Shown piece by piece: positions 1 through 10,045 of a DNA stretch of 64,000 nt. Under the pieces are notes generated by a model, which had not been told where the DNA came from, ran no database searches, and saw only the letters and a list, made by a program, of their open reading frames with translations. This DNA comes from Lachnospiraceae bacterium AC3007 (GTDB lineage Bacteria > Bacillota > Clostridia > Lachnospirales > Lachnospiraceae), in contig JHYK01000010.1 of NCBI GenBank assembly GCA_000621405.1, positions 62,001 to 126,000 on the forward strand. Direction: 5' to 3'. Each line of letters opens with the position of its first letter. The first letter of the stretch is position 1. A program made the position numbers and the translations under genes.

Positions 1-3000
1 ATATGTAATTCTCTTGGTTCCCTTAACGGAGTAAAGACCATCAACAGCACTTCTTTGGAAGGCGTGTCTCAGGTAATGCTCCAGTACAATTACGGTACCG
101 ATATGGATAAGGCCTACAATGATCTGAGGGAGGCAGTGGACGGTGTCAAGTCCGGATTTCCCAAGGATGTCGGTTCGTCTACCATAATCGAAGCGGATAT
201 GAGTTCCGAGCCGGACATCATGCTTTCCATCTCCGGTACTTCGGAATCCGTAGATGTGGCAAATGTTGTCAATAACGATATAGTACCGGAATTAAAAAAG
301 ATAAGCGACCTTGCGCGCGTCGATGTCTACGGCGGCGACGAAAAATATATCAGGGTCCAGATCATACCGGAATATATGTATCAGTACGGTCTGAGTCTGT
401 CCGGAATAGCGCAGGCCATAGATTCAACGAATTTTACAAGTCCTGCCGGTACCGCTCAATACGGTGATCAGGAGATCAATCTTTCATCACAGGTCAAATA
501 TGATTCTATCCCTGAACTGGAAAAGGTTCCCATAACAACATCAAAGGGACAGACGATATACCTTAATGACGTAGCCACGGTCAAATATGCAGTCAGCGAT
601 CAAAGCTCAGTATCAAGATACATGGGTATGCAGAATGTCTCCGTGGATCTTAAAGGCAAGCAGTCGACATCACCCGTGACGCTGTCAAGGGCAGTGAAGC
701 CGCAGCTCGAACGTATAGAGAAACTGCATCCCGAGATAAAGGTAGAGATAGAGTATGATGCGGCTGATGATATCCTGGCTGCTCTTAAGGGTGTCGGAAA
801 GACAATGGTACAGGCCATTTTCCTTGCCATGTTCATCATATTCATCTTCTTTGGAGACATCAAAGGTTCGCTCATAGTCGGAAGCACCATGCCGGTGTCC
901 ATAATGGCTGCAGTCGTCTGCATGCAGGCGGCAGGGATATCTCTTAACGTTGTCACTCTGGCAGCTCTTATCATAGCCATAGGAATGATGACCGATAATG
1001 CTGTCGTCGTTATCGAGATGTGCTTCAGGAGGCATCAGGCGGGGCTGTCCTTCAGGGATGCTGCCTATGAAGGCACGACCATTGTCGTGAACGCCGTTGT
1101 AGGCTCCACGATCACCACTCTCGTCGTGTACATACCTCTTGTGATGATGCACGGTATCATGGCGCAGATGTTCAAGCCTCTGGCAGCCACCATCATATTC
1201 TCACTGACGGCATCACTCATATCGGCTATCCTTCTGATACCGATCTGCTTTGCGGTATACAAGCCTGTGGAGCGCAAGGAGATAATAACAAACCGTGTAC
1301 TCAAGTGGCTCTCAAAGCGTTACAGAAGAGTCCTCAGGTTTTCGCTCAAGTGGAAAAAGAGTGTCTTCCTTGCTGCAGTAGTGCTGCTTGTGATCACGGT
1401 ATTCCTCGGCTCGTTCATCAAGACGGATATGTTTTCCGATATCGATCAGGGTAATATCAGTATCTCGATGACATTCAGACCGAATCTCGATCTGGAGACC
1501 ATGGATGTAGAGGTAAAGAAAGTCGAGGCCTTCGTTGCATCTCAGGATGTCGTGGAAAACTATACCAGCAACGTTTCCAAATCAGGGGCCAGCGCATCTT
1601 TGACTGTCCGTCTGCTTGATGATATCGATACTCCCACTCAGGAGATCGTCGATGACTGGAATCTTAAATTCAAGAACGTGTCTCCCATATGTCAGGTTAA
1701 GGTGTCAACTCAAGGTTCGGGCATGTCGACCAGTAAAGACAGTCAGGAGTACGATATCACCGCCAACAATGTAGATGACCTGAAGGCGGCTTCCGCAGAA
1801 CTTATAGAAAAGATGGAGGCTGTGGACGGCGTATTGTATGTATCCTCGTCCTTCAAGGATTCCGGGGCCAAAGCAAATGTGGTAATAGATCCTGTCCTTG
1901 CTTCATCCAAGGGATTCTCGGCAAAGGAACTTGCCGGTCTTGTGTATTCCAATATGTCCGGAACCAAGGCTACGGACGTGACCATCGATAACAAGAAATA
2001 TGAAGTAAGGGTCAGATATCCCGAGGGATATTTTGAGACACTGTCCGATGTGGAGAGCATGAGCTTTGTCAATTCGAGGGGAGTAAGCGTTCCTCTGTCA
2101 GAGATGGCTCATGTCTCCTTTGAATCCGCTCCCATGACAGTGAGCAGACAGGACGGACGTTATATCGACCAGATAACTGCCTCCATGCCTTCGACCGAAA
2201 AGGACAGGGTAGTGGAGGAACTCGATCAGGTCGTAAATGATTTTGTTGAAGACAATGAGGATATCACCTTCCAGGAGAACCTGCTTGACAGTATGATGAA
2301 CGAGGAGTTCGCAAGCGTGTTCCAGGCTATACTGATAGCTGTATTCCTGGTATTCTTCGTGCTGGCTGTTCAGTTCGAATCCGTCATAGTGGCTCTGCTC
2401 ATCATGCTCTGCGTGCCGTTTGCCGGTATAGGCTCCATCCTTTTCATGCTGGGACTCGGCATAAGGCTTGACTTTGCCGCTGCGTTCGGAGTGCTGATGC
2501 TTGCAGGTATCGTCGTTAATAACGGTATCATACTGATAGATATGGCCATGCAGAACCAGAGGTCCGGAATGGATACCGTGGAGGCGCTCGTGGATGCCGG
2601 AAGCGGCAGGCTCCGTCCGATCCTGATGACAACTCTTACCACGGTTATCGCCATGGTACCGGTTGCGCTGGGATGGTCCAAGGACGCCATGTCCATGCAG
2701 GGAATGGCTGCAGTCATAGTCGGAGGACTGACGGCTTCGACGGTGCTCACGCTTGTGCTTCTTCCTACCTTCTATCTGCTGATCGACAGGATCCGTGTAT
2801 GGAGCGCTGCCAGGAGTGAGAAGAAAAGGGCCAAGCTTGAGGAAAAGGTCGCAGCCGAAGAAGTCAAGCTCAAAGCAAAGCAGCGTACCGATGCCAGAGT
2901 CAATCTCGTATTCCCGATGGCAGGTGCCGGTACAAGATTTGCCGATCAGGACTTTGAGATGCCCAAGCCTCTTATAGATCTTGAAGGACAGCCGTTCTTC

Positions 3001-3885
3001 AAGCGGGCGGCCGACTCTATGGTGAATCATATAAAATACGAGAGGATCGTCTTCGTAGTGCTTAAAGAGCACGTGGAGAAGTTCGGTATCGATAAGAAGA
3101 TACGCGAGTATTATCCGGATGCAAAGATAGTGCAGCTTCCGGCTGTTACTGAAGGGGCACTCATGACAGCCATGGAAGGAGCAAAGGCGATACATAACGA
3201 GTATCCCGTTGTCTTCCTTGACTGCGATATGATGTTCACATCGGAAAAGATGTACGAATATTATCTGACGGATAATTATGATTCTGCAGGAACACTTCTC
3301 ACATTCAAGTCTGATCTTGACAGATACAGCTATGTAGAGGTCACAAACTGGCAGGATGATGCGGGTAATGACGTCAATATCGCTTCGGCCACTGCAGAAA
3401 AGAAGGTCATTAGTGAGCGCGCAATAACAGGAGCTTACGGCTTCATCAATACGGCTGTATTCCTCAAGGCAGCCGAGAAATACATAAAGAACTGCCCTTA
3501 TGACGAATACTACATGAGCGGCGTATACAATGAGATGATAGAGGCAGGCAGAAGGATAAGAGTATTTGATACCGATACCTTCTGCACATTCGGAACTCCC
3601 GAGGAATTTGAAGAGGCAAAAAAATACTTAAGAGGTCTTCAGTCTGAAGAAGATGCAGCTTCCGGAGAAGAAGAGAGCGGGGCAGAAGATGCCACAGCAG
3701 ATGATACATCTGCAGAGGAGACCTCTGCGGAAGAGATCGCGGCAGATAGGATCTCAGCAGAAGAGAAGATCTCTTCAGAAAAATCCGGGGATACAGAATC
3801 CTCATCTTCTGATAGTAGCGGAGCGGATAAGGAGACAGCATCTTCCGACGAAGATCAGGAAGATAATATCGATCCGGAATTATAA
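1..3885 (+). CDS. RND (AcrB/HAE1-like) efflux transporter fused to a C-terminal nucleotidyltransferase domain (5' partial)
   Basis: The reading frame is open from base 1, so the N-terminus lies outside the window; a TTG at 55 is only an internal codon. About 935 visible residues match an RND permease: periplasmic-type porter segments, a membrane block near residues 270-420 with the TM4 motif GMMTDNAVVVIE (proton-relay Asp about 332), a second porter half, and a final membrane block containing GIVVNNGIILID. RND pumps use proton motive force to export substrates. After a basic linker (about 940-965) comes a complete second domain (about 966-1213) with the NTP-transferase signature FPMAGAGTRF, PKPLID, a DCD acid pair and an FGTPEEFE end motif, typical of sugar-nucleotidyltransferase-like proteins. 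The last 80 residues are Glu/Ser/Asp-rich low complexity. The fusion is continuous in frame. Family calls are firm; substrate and the purpose of the fusion are unknown. Confidence 0.9.
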   Translation: MCNSLGSLNGVKTINSTSLEGVSQVMLQYNYGTDMDKAYNDLREAVDGVKSGFPKDVGSSTIIEADMSSEPDIMLSISGTSESVDVANVVNNDIVPELKKISDLARVDVYGGDEKYIRVQIIPEYMYQYGLSLSGIAQAIDSTNFTSPAGTAQYGDQEINLSSQVKYDSIPELEKVPITTSKGQTIYLNDVATVKYAVSDQSSVSRYMGMQNVSVDLKGKQSTSPVTLSRAVKPQLERIEKLHPEIKVEIEYDAADDILAALKGVGKTMVQAIFLAMFIIFIFFGDIKGSLIVGSTMPVSIMAAVVCMQAAGISLNVVTLAALIIAIGMMTDNAVVVIEMCFRRHQAGLSFRDAAYEGTTIVVNAVVGSTITTLVVYIPLVMMHGIMAQMFKPLAATIIFSLTASLISAILLIPICFAVYKPVERKEIITNRVLKWLSKRYRRVLRFSLKWKKSVFLAAVVLLVITVFLGSFIKTDMFSDIDQGNISISMTFRPNLDLETMDVEVKKVEAFVASQDVVENYTSNVSKSGASASLTVRLLDDIDTPTQEIVDDWNLKFKNVSPICQVKVSTQGSGMSTSKDSQEYDITANNVDDLKAASAELIEKMEAVDGVLYVSSSFKDSGAKANVVIDPVLASSKGFSAKELAGLVYSNMSGTKATDVTIDNKKYEVRVRYPEGYFETLSDVESMSFVNSRGVSVPLSEMAHVSFESAPMTVSRQDGRYIDQITASMPSTEKDRVVEELDQVVNDFVEDNEDITFQENLLDSMMNEEFASVFQAILIAVFLVFFVLAVQFESVIVALLIMLCVPFAGIGSILFMLGLGIRLDFAAAFGVLMLAGIVVNNGIILIDMAMQNQRSGMDTVEALVDAGSGRLRPILMTTLTTVIAMVPVALGWSKDAMSMQGMAAVIVGGLTASTVLTLVLLPTFYLLIDRIRVWSAARSEKKRAKLEEKVAAEEVKLKAKQRTDARVNLVFPMAGAGTRFADQDFEMPKPLIDLEGQPFFKRAADSMVNHIKYERIVFVVLKEHVEKFGIDKKIREYYPDAKIVQLPAVTEGALMTAMEGAKAIHNEYPVVFLDCDMMFTSEKMYEYYLTDNYDSAGTLLTFKSDLDRYSYVEVTNWQDDAGNDVNIASATAEKKVISERAITGAYGFINTAVFLKAAEKYIKNCPYDEYYMSGVYNEMIEAGRRIRVFDTDTFCTFGTPEEFEEAKKYLRGLQSEEDAASGEEESGAEDATADDTSAEETSAEEIAADRISAEEKISSEKSGDTESSSSDSSGADKETASSDEDQEDNIDPEL

Positions 3886-3902
3886 GTGCCGGTTTTATTC
3901 TG

Positions 3903-3931
3903 TTGAAAAATAACAGTGATGATGATAGATT
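3903..3931 (+). promoter_or_regulatory. putative promoter of the diguanylate cyclase gene
   Basis: TTGAAA (3903-3908), a 17-nt spacer, then TAGATT (3926-3931). It lies directly after the RND fusion gene and about 70 nt before the next start codon. The -10 is only a moderate match. Confidence 0.4.
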
Positions 3932-3966
3932 AGGTGTGTGTTTTTGATTTTCTGACAGGAGGATCC

Positions 3967-4029
3967 ATGTCAGGCGTTTCTTCATTCAAGGGGGGTGTAC
4001 ATGAAAAAGTCCGTCGGACTCGGATTTAA
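3967..4029 (+). CDS. possible 20-codon leader ORF overlapping the diguanylate cyclase start
   Basis: A perfect Shine-Dalgarno AGGAGG (3957-3962) precedes ATG 3967 by 4 nt. The frame runs 20 codons to TAA at 4027-4029, in a different frame from the downstream gene and overlapping its first 29 nt. The initiation region lies inside an inverted repeat (CTGACA ... TGTCAG, 3952-3973). The cyclase has its own ribosome binding site, so this could be a translational-control leader or chance. There is no homology argument. Confidence 0.2.
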   Translation: MSGVSSFKGGVHEKVRRTRI

Positions 4030-5611
4030 GCTTGGGGCGGTTTTCAGCGTCTTCCTTATAGTTGCCCTTGTTCTCTGCGGGATCATGACTTATGTCAGTC
4101 AGATGGCCATATACAGGAACCAGTGCCAGAGAAACATGACCAGAGTGGCCTCCTATCTTGCAAGTCTTATAGAGGCTGACGGACAGGATTTTCTTGATTA
4201 CAAGGAATACTATGAGGGTCATTACGCCGAGGTGGATATCCCTATAGATGCCAGTGAGTATCTCAGCTATGAAGCCCGATTCAATGAACTCTTTGCCTCC
4301 AGATATCCCGGTAAGACGCTCGGTAAGGATATCACCATTTTTGATTGCGATGAAGATGTACAGCATGCATGGTTCATCTACACACATCTGTACTGGCTTC
4401 TTACTTTCGAACGGGCTAGAGCGGATTTCAATCTTCCCTACTCATATTTCCTCATCCCCAACGAGGAGGACGAGACCAATGTCTATATGATAGACGGCGA
4501 GAGGTCTTCCAGGGCAGGTCATATAGAATTCATCACGGAGCATACCCAGTATCAGCCTTATGACCATTATCAGGGTGATGAGGATGAGTACATGTATCTT
4601 AATGATACTTATTACAACCCGAGATCAGAGCATCAGATACTCTGGGCTACATGGGATTCGGGTGAGGCTCAGAACGGATACAAGGTCTGGCACAATACCT
4701 GGGGAGATACGTATTCGTACTATGTTCCCGTATGGATCGATCATGAAAAAGTCGGGCTGGTCACGACAGAGGTTGATATAGCCGATGTGAACTCAGAGAT
4801 AATGAGCAATACTTTAAGGCAGCTCGGAGTTATAGCGATGGTGCTCATCGTCTGTCTTGTCATTGCCATACTCTTCATCAATAAGACTTACATATCAAAG
4901 ATAGTTATCCTTGAAGCCAGCGTACAGGAATACGCACTGACAAAGGATCCGTCAGTGGTCGAGAGCATAGAGAACAATATGAAGGGTCAGGATGAGATAG
5001 TATCGCTGTCTGAGAAGATCGTGTCCATGATCCATGAGATAGAGAACTATATCAAATCTCTTACGGCAGCTCATGCAGAGCTCGCTGATGAGAAGGTCAA
5101 TTCCGCAAGGATGACGGAGCTTGCCAATAAGGATGCGCTGACCGGCATCAGGAACAGGACTGCTTATGAGAAAGAGATCCAGAAGCTGGAATGGGAGCTG
5201 TCCGACGGCAGGACAGAGTTCGCCATTGCCGTGATCGATCTTAATTTCCTTAAGACGATAAATGATACCTATGGCCATGAACAGGGCAATCTTGCCATCA
5301 AAAAACTGTGCTATATCGTCTGTCACGTGTTTGATCACTCGCCCGTGTTCCGCATCGGTGGAGATGAATTCGTAGCCATTTTGAAAAACGAAGACTACAT
5401 GGACAGAGAGGATCTTGTGGATGATTTCAGAGCAAGACTTGATGCCCTTGCTGACGAAGATGATATAGAGCCCTGGGAGAAGATATCTGCAGCCATCGGA
5501 CTTGCCGTATACGACAAGAACCGCGATGCCGGCGTGGATGATGTCTTTAAGAGGGCAGACCAGTTCATGTATGAGAATAAAAAAGAAATGAAGGCTGTCA
5601 GGGAGATGTAG
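4001..5611 (+). CDS. membrane-bound diguanylate cyclase (GGDEF) with extracytoplasmic sensor region
   Basis: Makes cyclic di-GMP from two GTP. TM helix 1 is at about residues 9-31, an external sensor region of roughly 240 residues rich in Tyr/Asp follows, then TM helix 2 (about 271-297), a short linker/coiled coil and a C-terminal GGDEF domain whose active-site motif GGDEF is intact at residues 453-457. The product-inhibition site RxxD, expected five residues before the motif, is absent (Phe and Ser occupy the Arg and Asp positions). ATG 4001 was chosen over the in-frame GTG 3995 because AAGGGGGG lies 6 nt upstream of it. The external region matches no ligand-binding family I can name with confidence. 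A strong terminator follows the gene. Confidence 0.9.
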   Translation: MKKSVGLGFKLGAVFSVFLIVALVLCGIMTYVSQMAIYRNQCQRNMTRVASYLASLIEADGQDFLDYKEYYEGHYAEVDIPIDASEYLSYEARFNELFASRYPGKTLGKDITIFDCDEDVQHAWFIYTHLYWLLTFERARADFNLPYSYFLIPNEEDETNVYMIDGERSSRAGHIEFITEHTQYQPYDHYQGDEDEYMYLNDTYYNPRSEHQILWATWDSGEAQNGYKVWHNTWGDTYSYYVPVWIDHEKVGLVTTEVDIADVNSEIMSNTLRQLGVIAMVLIVCLVIAILFINKTYISKIVILEASVQEYALTKDPSVVESIENNMKGQDEIVSLSEKIVSMIHEIENYIKSLTAAHAELADEKVNSARMTELANKDALTGIRNRTAYEKEIQKLEWELSDGRTEFAIAVIDLNFLKTINDTYGHEQGNLAIKKLCYIVCHVFDHSPVFRIGGDEFVAILKNEDYMDREDLVDDFRARLDALADEDDIEPWEKISAAIGLAVYDKNRDAGVDDVFKRADQFMYENKKEMKAVREM

Positions 5612-5637
5612 GAGCCGTCAGTAATGCAGATAAGGCG

Positions 5638-5667
5638 GGCGCGGCATATGCCGCGCCTGTTTTCTTT
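5638..5667 (+). terminator. rho-independent terminator after the diguanylate cyclase
   Basis: A perfect 20-nt palindrome GGCGCGGCATATGCCGCGCC (5638-5657) forms an 8-bp GC-rich stem and is followed at once by TGTTTTCTTT. Confidence 0.85.
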
Positions 5668-5754
5668 GACACAGTATTGATTCTGTCCAATTCCAAGAAA
5701 TAAGCCTTATATGATATTATTTTAGGTCGTTTGGATATTACTTTTGAGGTATGT

Positions 5755-8700
5755 ATGGAAAAGAAGCATATGCTCGGCATAGACATAGGATCGACCACTG
5801 TTAAGGTCGTTCTTATGGACCCGGATATGAACATCCTCTATTCCGAGTATCGCAGACATTTTGCAAATATTAAAGAGACTCTGTCTGACCTTATCGAAGC
5901 AGCCTTCGGGGAGGTCGGAGATGTCAGCGTCGCGCCAATGATCACGGGATCAGGCGGCCTTACACTCGCCAATGCGATAGAAGTGCCCTTTACCCAGGAG
6001 GTTGTGGCTGTAGCCACGGCCCTTAAGCATTATGCGCCTTGTACCGATGTGGCCATAGAGCTTGGCGGTGAAGACGCCAAGATCATATATTTTGAAGACG
6101 GCAATGTCGAGCAGAGGATGAACGGCATCTGCGCCGGCGGGACCGGATCCTTCATAGATCAGATGGCATCCCTTCTCCAGACTGATGCCACGGGTCTCAA
6201 TGAACTCGCATCGGATTACAGCTCGATGTATACGATAGCAGCCCGCTGCGGCGTGTTTGCCAAGTCTGATATCCAGCCCCTCATCAATGAGGGCGCAAGA
6301 AAAGAAGACCTTGCGGCTTCGATCTTCCAGGCGGTCGTGAATCAGACTATATCTGGTCTTGCATGCGGCAAGCCCATAAGAGGCCATGTCGCTTTCCTGG
6401 GAGGTCCCCTTCATTTCCTGGATGAGCTCAGGAATGCTTTCATCCGCACATTAAGACTGGATGAAGATCATGCGATCATCCCGGACAATTCACATCTTTT
6501 TGCGGCCATAGGATCCGCAATGAATCATGATGACAGATATGCAAGGCCCCTTTCGGCTCTTGTGGAGGTCTTAAGATCTCCGATACATCTTGAATTCGAA
6601 GTAGAGAGGATGGAGCCTCTTTTCGCCGATGAGAAGGCTTATAAGGCGTTCAGGGACCGCCATGACAGGGCGCGTGTCAGGAAGACTTCGCTGTCTTCCT
6701 ATAAAGGACGGGCTTATCTCGGTATAGATGCGGGTTCCACCACGACCAAGTGTGCCCTTATTTCCGAGAAGGGTGATCTTCTTTACTCATTTTATTCCAA
6801 TAACAACGGATCACCTCTGATGACGGCCATCGAGTCGATCAAGGAGATATATGATAAGATGCCCGAAGGCGTGACGATAGCGGGAGCCTGCTCCACGGGC
6901 TACGGTGAGGCATTGATCAAATCTGCACTCCGGCTTGACGAAGGAGAGGTCGAGACTGTCGCTCACTATTATGCAGCGGCTCATTTCCGCCCCGATGTGG
7001 ACTGCATACTCGATATCGGCGGACAGGACATGAAGTGCATCAGGATCAAAAACCATACAGTCGATTCCGTGATGCTGAACGAGGCGTGTTCATCAGGCTG
7101 CGGATCCTTCCTTGAGACCTTCGCAAAATCGCTGAACATGTCGGTGGAGAGCTTTGCGAAGGCAGCGCTCTTTGCGCCGCATCCCATCGATCTCGGCACG
7201 AGATGCACCGTTTTCATGAATTCAAAGGTCAAGCAGGCTCAGAAGGAAGGAGCGGGAGTGGATGACATCTCCGCCGGCCTTGCTTATTCCGTAATAAAAA
7301 ATGCTCTTTTCAAGGTAATAAAGGTATCCGATGCCGAGGAGCTCGGACGTGTGATAGTGGTCCAGGGAGGCACCTTCTATAATGATGCGGTATTAAGATC
7401 ACTGGAGCGTATAGCAGGCGTAGAAGTGGTACGTCCCGATATAGCAGGCATCATGGGCGCCTTCGGAGCAGCTCTTATCGCCCGGGAAAGACACGCAGAG
7501 AACGTGGTTGATCTATCAACTAAGGATGATTTATCATCCATGCTTTCCATCGAGGACATCCGTAATCTTGAGTTCACCACATCGATGACCAAGTGTCAGG
7601 GCTGTACGAACAACTGCCGTCTCACGATCAACCGCTTTACCGGAGGTCGCACCTTTATATCCGGCAACCGCTGTGAGAGAGGTCTCGGACGCACCAAGAC
7701 CAATACGGATGTGCCCAATCTCTATGAGTGGAAGATGAAGCGGGTCTTTGATTATGAGCCTCTTGAGGGCTTTGAAGCGCCAAGGGGAGAGGTAGGCATT
7801 CCGAGAGCCCTTAATATGTACGAGGACTATCCTTTCTGGTTTACTTTCTTTACCAGGCTTGGATACAGGGTCGTGCTATCTCCGCAGGCAAGCCATAAGA
7901 TCTACGAGCTCGGGATCGAGTCCATACCTTCCGAGTCCGAATGCTACCCGGCAAAGCTTGCGCACGGTCATATACAGTGGCTCATCAATAAAAACGTGAA
8001 GTTCATTTTCTACCCGTCCTTATTCTATGAGAGGAACGAGTTTGAGGATGCCGGCAATCATTTCAACTGCCCGATAGTGACTTCCTATTCCGAGAATATC
8101 AAGAACAATGTCGAAGATCTGAAATTAAAGAATGTCGACTTCAGGAATCCCTTCATTGCCTTTGACTGTCCGGAAGACATATATCCGAGGCTTATCGAGG
8201 CGCTGCCCGAGGTGCCTGCCGATGAGATAATAAAGGCTGTGTTTGAAGCCTGGGAAGAGCAGGGACGCGTAAGGATCGACATACAGAAGAAGGGTGAGGA
8301 AGCCCTTGAATGGATAAAGAACAACAATGCCCGCGGGATAGTGCTTGCGGGAAGGCCTTATCATATAGATCCCGAGATCAATCACGGCATACCGGAACTT
8401 ATCACATCGCACAGGGTCGCCGTACTCACCGAGGATTCGGTATCGCACCTTGGCAAGGTGGAGAGACCTCTGCGCGTCATAGACCAGTGGATGTACCACT
8501 CAAGGCTCTACGCCGCCGCGGAATTCGTAAAGCTGAGAGATGACGTGGATCTTATCCAGCTGAATTCCTTCGGCTGCGGACTGGATGCCGTAACTACGGA
8601 TCAGGTGGCGGAGATACTGGAGACCGGAGATAAGATATATACCTGCCTTAAGATCGATGAGGTCAATAATCTCGGCGCTGCAAGGATCAGGGTGCGTTCT

Positions 8701-10041
8701 CTTCTTGCGGCCTTAAGGGTGCGTGATATGCAGGGCACCGTGCGTGATATACGTCCTCTCGATCAGGAGAGAGTGATCTTTACGGAAGAGATGAGGGACA
8801 AGGGCTATACGATAATAGCTCCGCAGATGTCACCCATTCATTTTGAGGTGCTTGAGCCCGCCATGAGGGCTGAAGGATATAATTTCGTGTTCCTTGACAA
8901 TGACGGCCGCGAGGCTGTCAATGTGGGGCTTAAATACGTCAATAACGACGCCTGCTACCCGTCCATGATGGTCGTGGGCCAGATAATGCAGGCTCTGCTT
9001 TCCGGAGAATATGATCTCAACCGTACAGCAGTCATCATGAGCCAGACCGGAGGAGGATGCAGGGCGACAAACTATGTTGCTTTCATAAGACGCGCCCTTA
9101 AAAAGGCCGGCATGGAGCACATACCCGTGATCTCGCTGAACGCAGTAGGCCTTGAGCCGAATCCCGGGTTCAAGCTCAATCCTTCCTTTGTCGTGCGCAT
9201 GGTATACGGCGCGGAGATAGGAGATCTCTTCATGAAGTGCGTCTATCGCATGAGGCCTTATGAGAGAAAGCCGGGAGCTGCCAACAGACTTCACAGGAAG
9301 CTTCTTAAGGAGGCGCAGGATTTTCTTGCCTCCGGAAGCATCTCCTATTCAAGATATAAAAAGCTGTGCAAAAAGATCATAGAGGAGTTTGATTCTCTCC
9401 CCGTTAAGGAGAGGATCTTAAAACCCAGAGTCGGAATAGTGGGAGAGATCCTTGTAAAGTACATGCCTGCTGCCAACAATCATCTCGTGGAATTATTGGA
9501 AGCCGAGGGAGCTGAGGTCGTGGTTCCTGATTTCCTTGATTTCTTCTGCTACAGCTTCTACAACCAGGTATATAAGGGAGAGTATCTCGGTCAGTCAAAG
9601 AAGGCGGAGAGACTTAATAAGTTCCTCATATGGGCAGTGAACAGGATAAGGAGTTATCCTTCAAGACTCCTTAAAAGATCGGAGCATTTCACTCCGCATA
9701 CAAAGATCACGGATATAGCGGATCTTGCGCGGCCCATCGTCGATATAGGCAATCAGACAGGGGAAGGATGGTTCCTTACAGGAGAGATAATGGAACTCAT
9801 ACACACGGGTGTCAGCAATGTAGCCTGCGTGCAGCCTTTCGGGTGCCTGCCGAACCACGTGGTGGGCAAGGGCGTGATAAAGAAGGTCAGGGAGCTTCAT
9901 CCCGGATCCAATATAGTGGCCATAGACTATGATCCCGGGGCATCCGAGGTCAACCAGCTGAACCGCATCAAACTGATGCTCTCAAGCGCAGTGAATAAGC
10001 TGCATGAGGAGGCGCACTCCGAGGACATACTGGTGTCTTGA
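5755..10041 (+). CDS. giant acyl-CoA dehydratase activase-related protein (two ASKHA ATPase domains plus HgdB/DUF2229-like region)
   Basis: About 1428 residues. Two tandem BadF/BadG/BcrA/BcrD-type ATPase domains carry phosphate-loop motifs [10 protein letters not shown] (near residue 6) and [10 protein letters not shown] (near 323). Each has the paired cysteines that hold an interdomain 4Fe-4S cluster in HgdC activators (CAGGTGSF / ARCGVF and CSSGCGSF / TRCTVF). A cysteine-rich segment (CQGCTNNC, about 614) leads into a long C-terminal region resembling DUF2229 and the 2-hydroxyglutaryl-CoA dehydratase component. Members of this family are widespread in anaerobic Firmicutes as single proteins; by homology they couple ATP hydrolysis to low-potential electron transfer, but the substrate of this long class is not established. 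ATG 5755 is preferred over TTG 5731 because GAGG (5746-5749) precedes it. Monocistronic; the next gene is convergent, only 4 nt away. Confidence 0.88.
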   Translation: MEKKHMLGIDIGSTTVKVVLMDPDMNILYSEYRRHFANIKETLSDLIEAAFGEVGDVSVAPMITGSGGLTLANAIEVPFTQEVVAVATALKHYAPCTDVAIELGGEDAKIIYFEDGNVEQRMNGICAGGTGSFIDQMASLLQTDATGLNELASDYSSMYTIAARCGVFAKSDIQPLINEGARKEDLAASIFQAVVNQTISGLACGKPIRGHVAFLGGPLHFLDELRNAFIRTLRLDEDHAIIPDNSHLFAAIGSAMNHDDRYARPLSALVEVLRSPIHLEFEVERMEPLFADEKAYKAFRDRHDRARVRKTSLSSYKGRAYLGIDAGSTTTKCALISEKGDLLYSFYSNNNGSPLMTAIESIKEIYDKMPEGVTIAGACSTGYGEALIKSALRLDEGEVETVAHYYAAAHFRPDVDCILDIGGQDMKCIRIKNHTVDSVMLNEACSSGCGSFLETFAKSLNMSVESFAKAALFAPHPIDLGTRCTVFMNSKVKQAQKEGAGVDDISAGLAYSVIKNALFKVIKVSDAEELGRVIVVQGGTFYNDAVLRSLERIAGVEVVRPDIAGIMGAFGAALIARERHAENVVDLSTKDDLSSMLSIEDIRNLEFTTSMTKCQGCTNNCRLTINRFTGGRTFISGNRCERGLGRTKTNTDVPNLYEWKMKRVFDYEPLEGFEAPRGEVGIPRALNMYEDYPFWFTFFTRLGYRVVLSPQASHKIYELGIESIPSESECYPAKLAHGHIQWLINKNVKFIFYPSLFYERNEFEDAGNHFNCPIVTSYSENIKNNVEDLKLKNVDFRNPFIAFDCPEDIYPRLIEALPEVPADEIIKAVFEAWEEQGRVRIDIQKKGEEALEWIKNNNARGIVLAGRPYHIDPEINHGIPELITSHRVAVLTEDSVSHLGKVERPLRVIDQWMYHSRLYAAAEFVKLRDDVDLIQLNSFGCGLDAVTTDQVAEILETGDKIYTCLKIDEVNNLGAARIRVRSLLAALRVRDMQGTVRDIRPLDQERVIFTEEMRDKGYTIIAPQMSPIHFEVLEPAMRAEGYNFVFLDNDGREAVNVGLKYVNNDACYPSMMVVGQIMQALLSGEYDLNRTAVIMSQTGGGCRATNYVAFIRRALKKAGMEHIPVISLNAVGLEPNPGFKLNPSFVVRMVYGAEIGDLFMKCVYRMRPYERKPGAANRLHRKLLKEAQDFLASGSISYSRYKKLCKKIIEEFDSLPVKERILKPRVGIVGEILVKYMPAANNHLVELLEAEGAEVVVPDFLDFFCYSFYNQVYKGEYLGQSKKAERLNKFLIWAVNRIRSYPSRLLKRSEHFTPHTKITDIADLARPIVDIGNQTGEGWFLTGEIMELIHTGVSNVACVQPFGCLPNHVVGKGVIKKVRELHPGSNIVAIDYDPGASEVNQLNRIKLMLSSAVNKLHEEAHSEDILVS

Positions 10042-10045
10042 GTTT

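Noticed and set aside
2098-3195. 365-codon open frame on the minus strand
   Set aside because: It lies entirely inside the RND fusion gene, is His/Arg/Tyr-rich without domain character, and has no ribosome site; it is a shadow of strong codon bias on the other strand.
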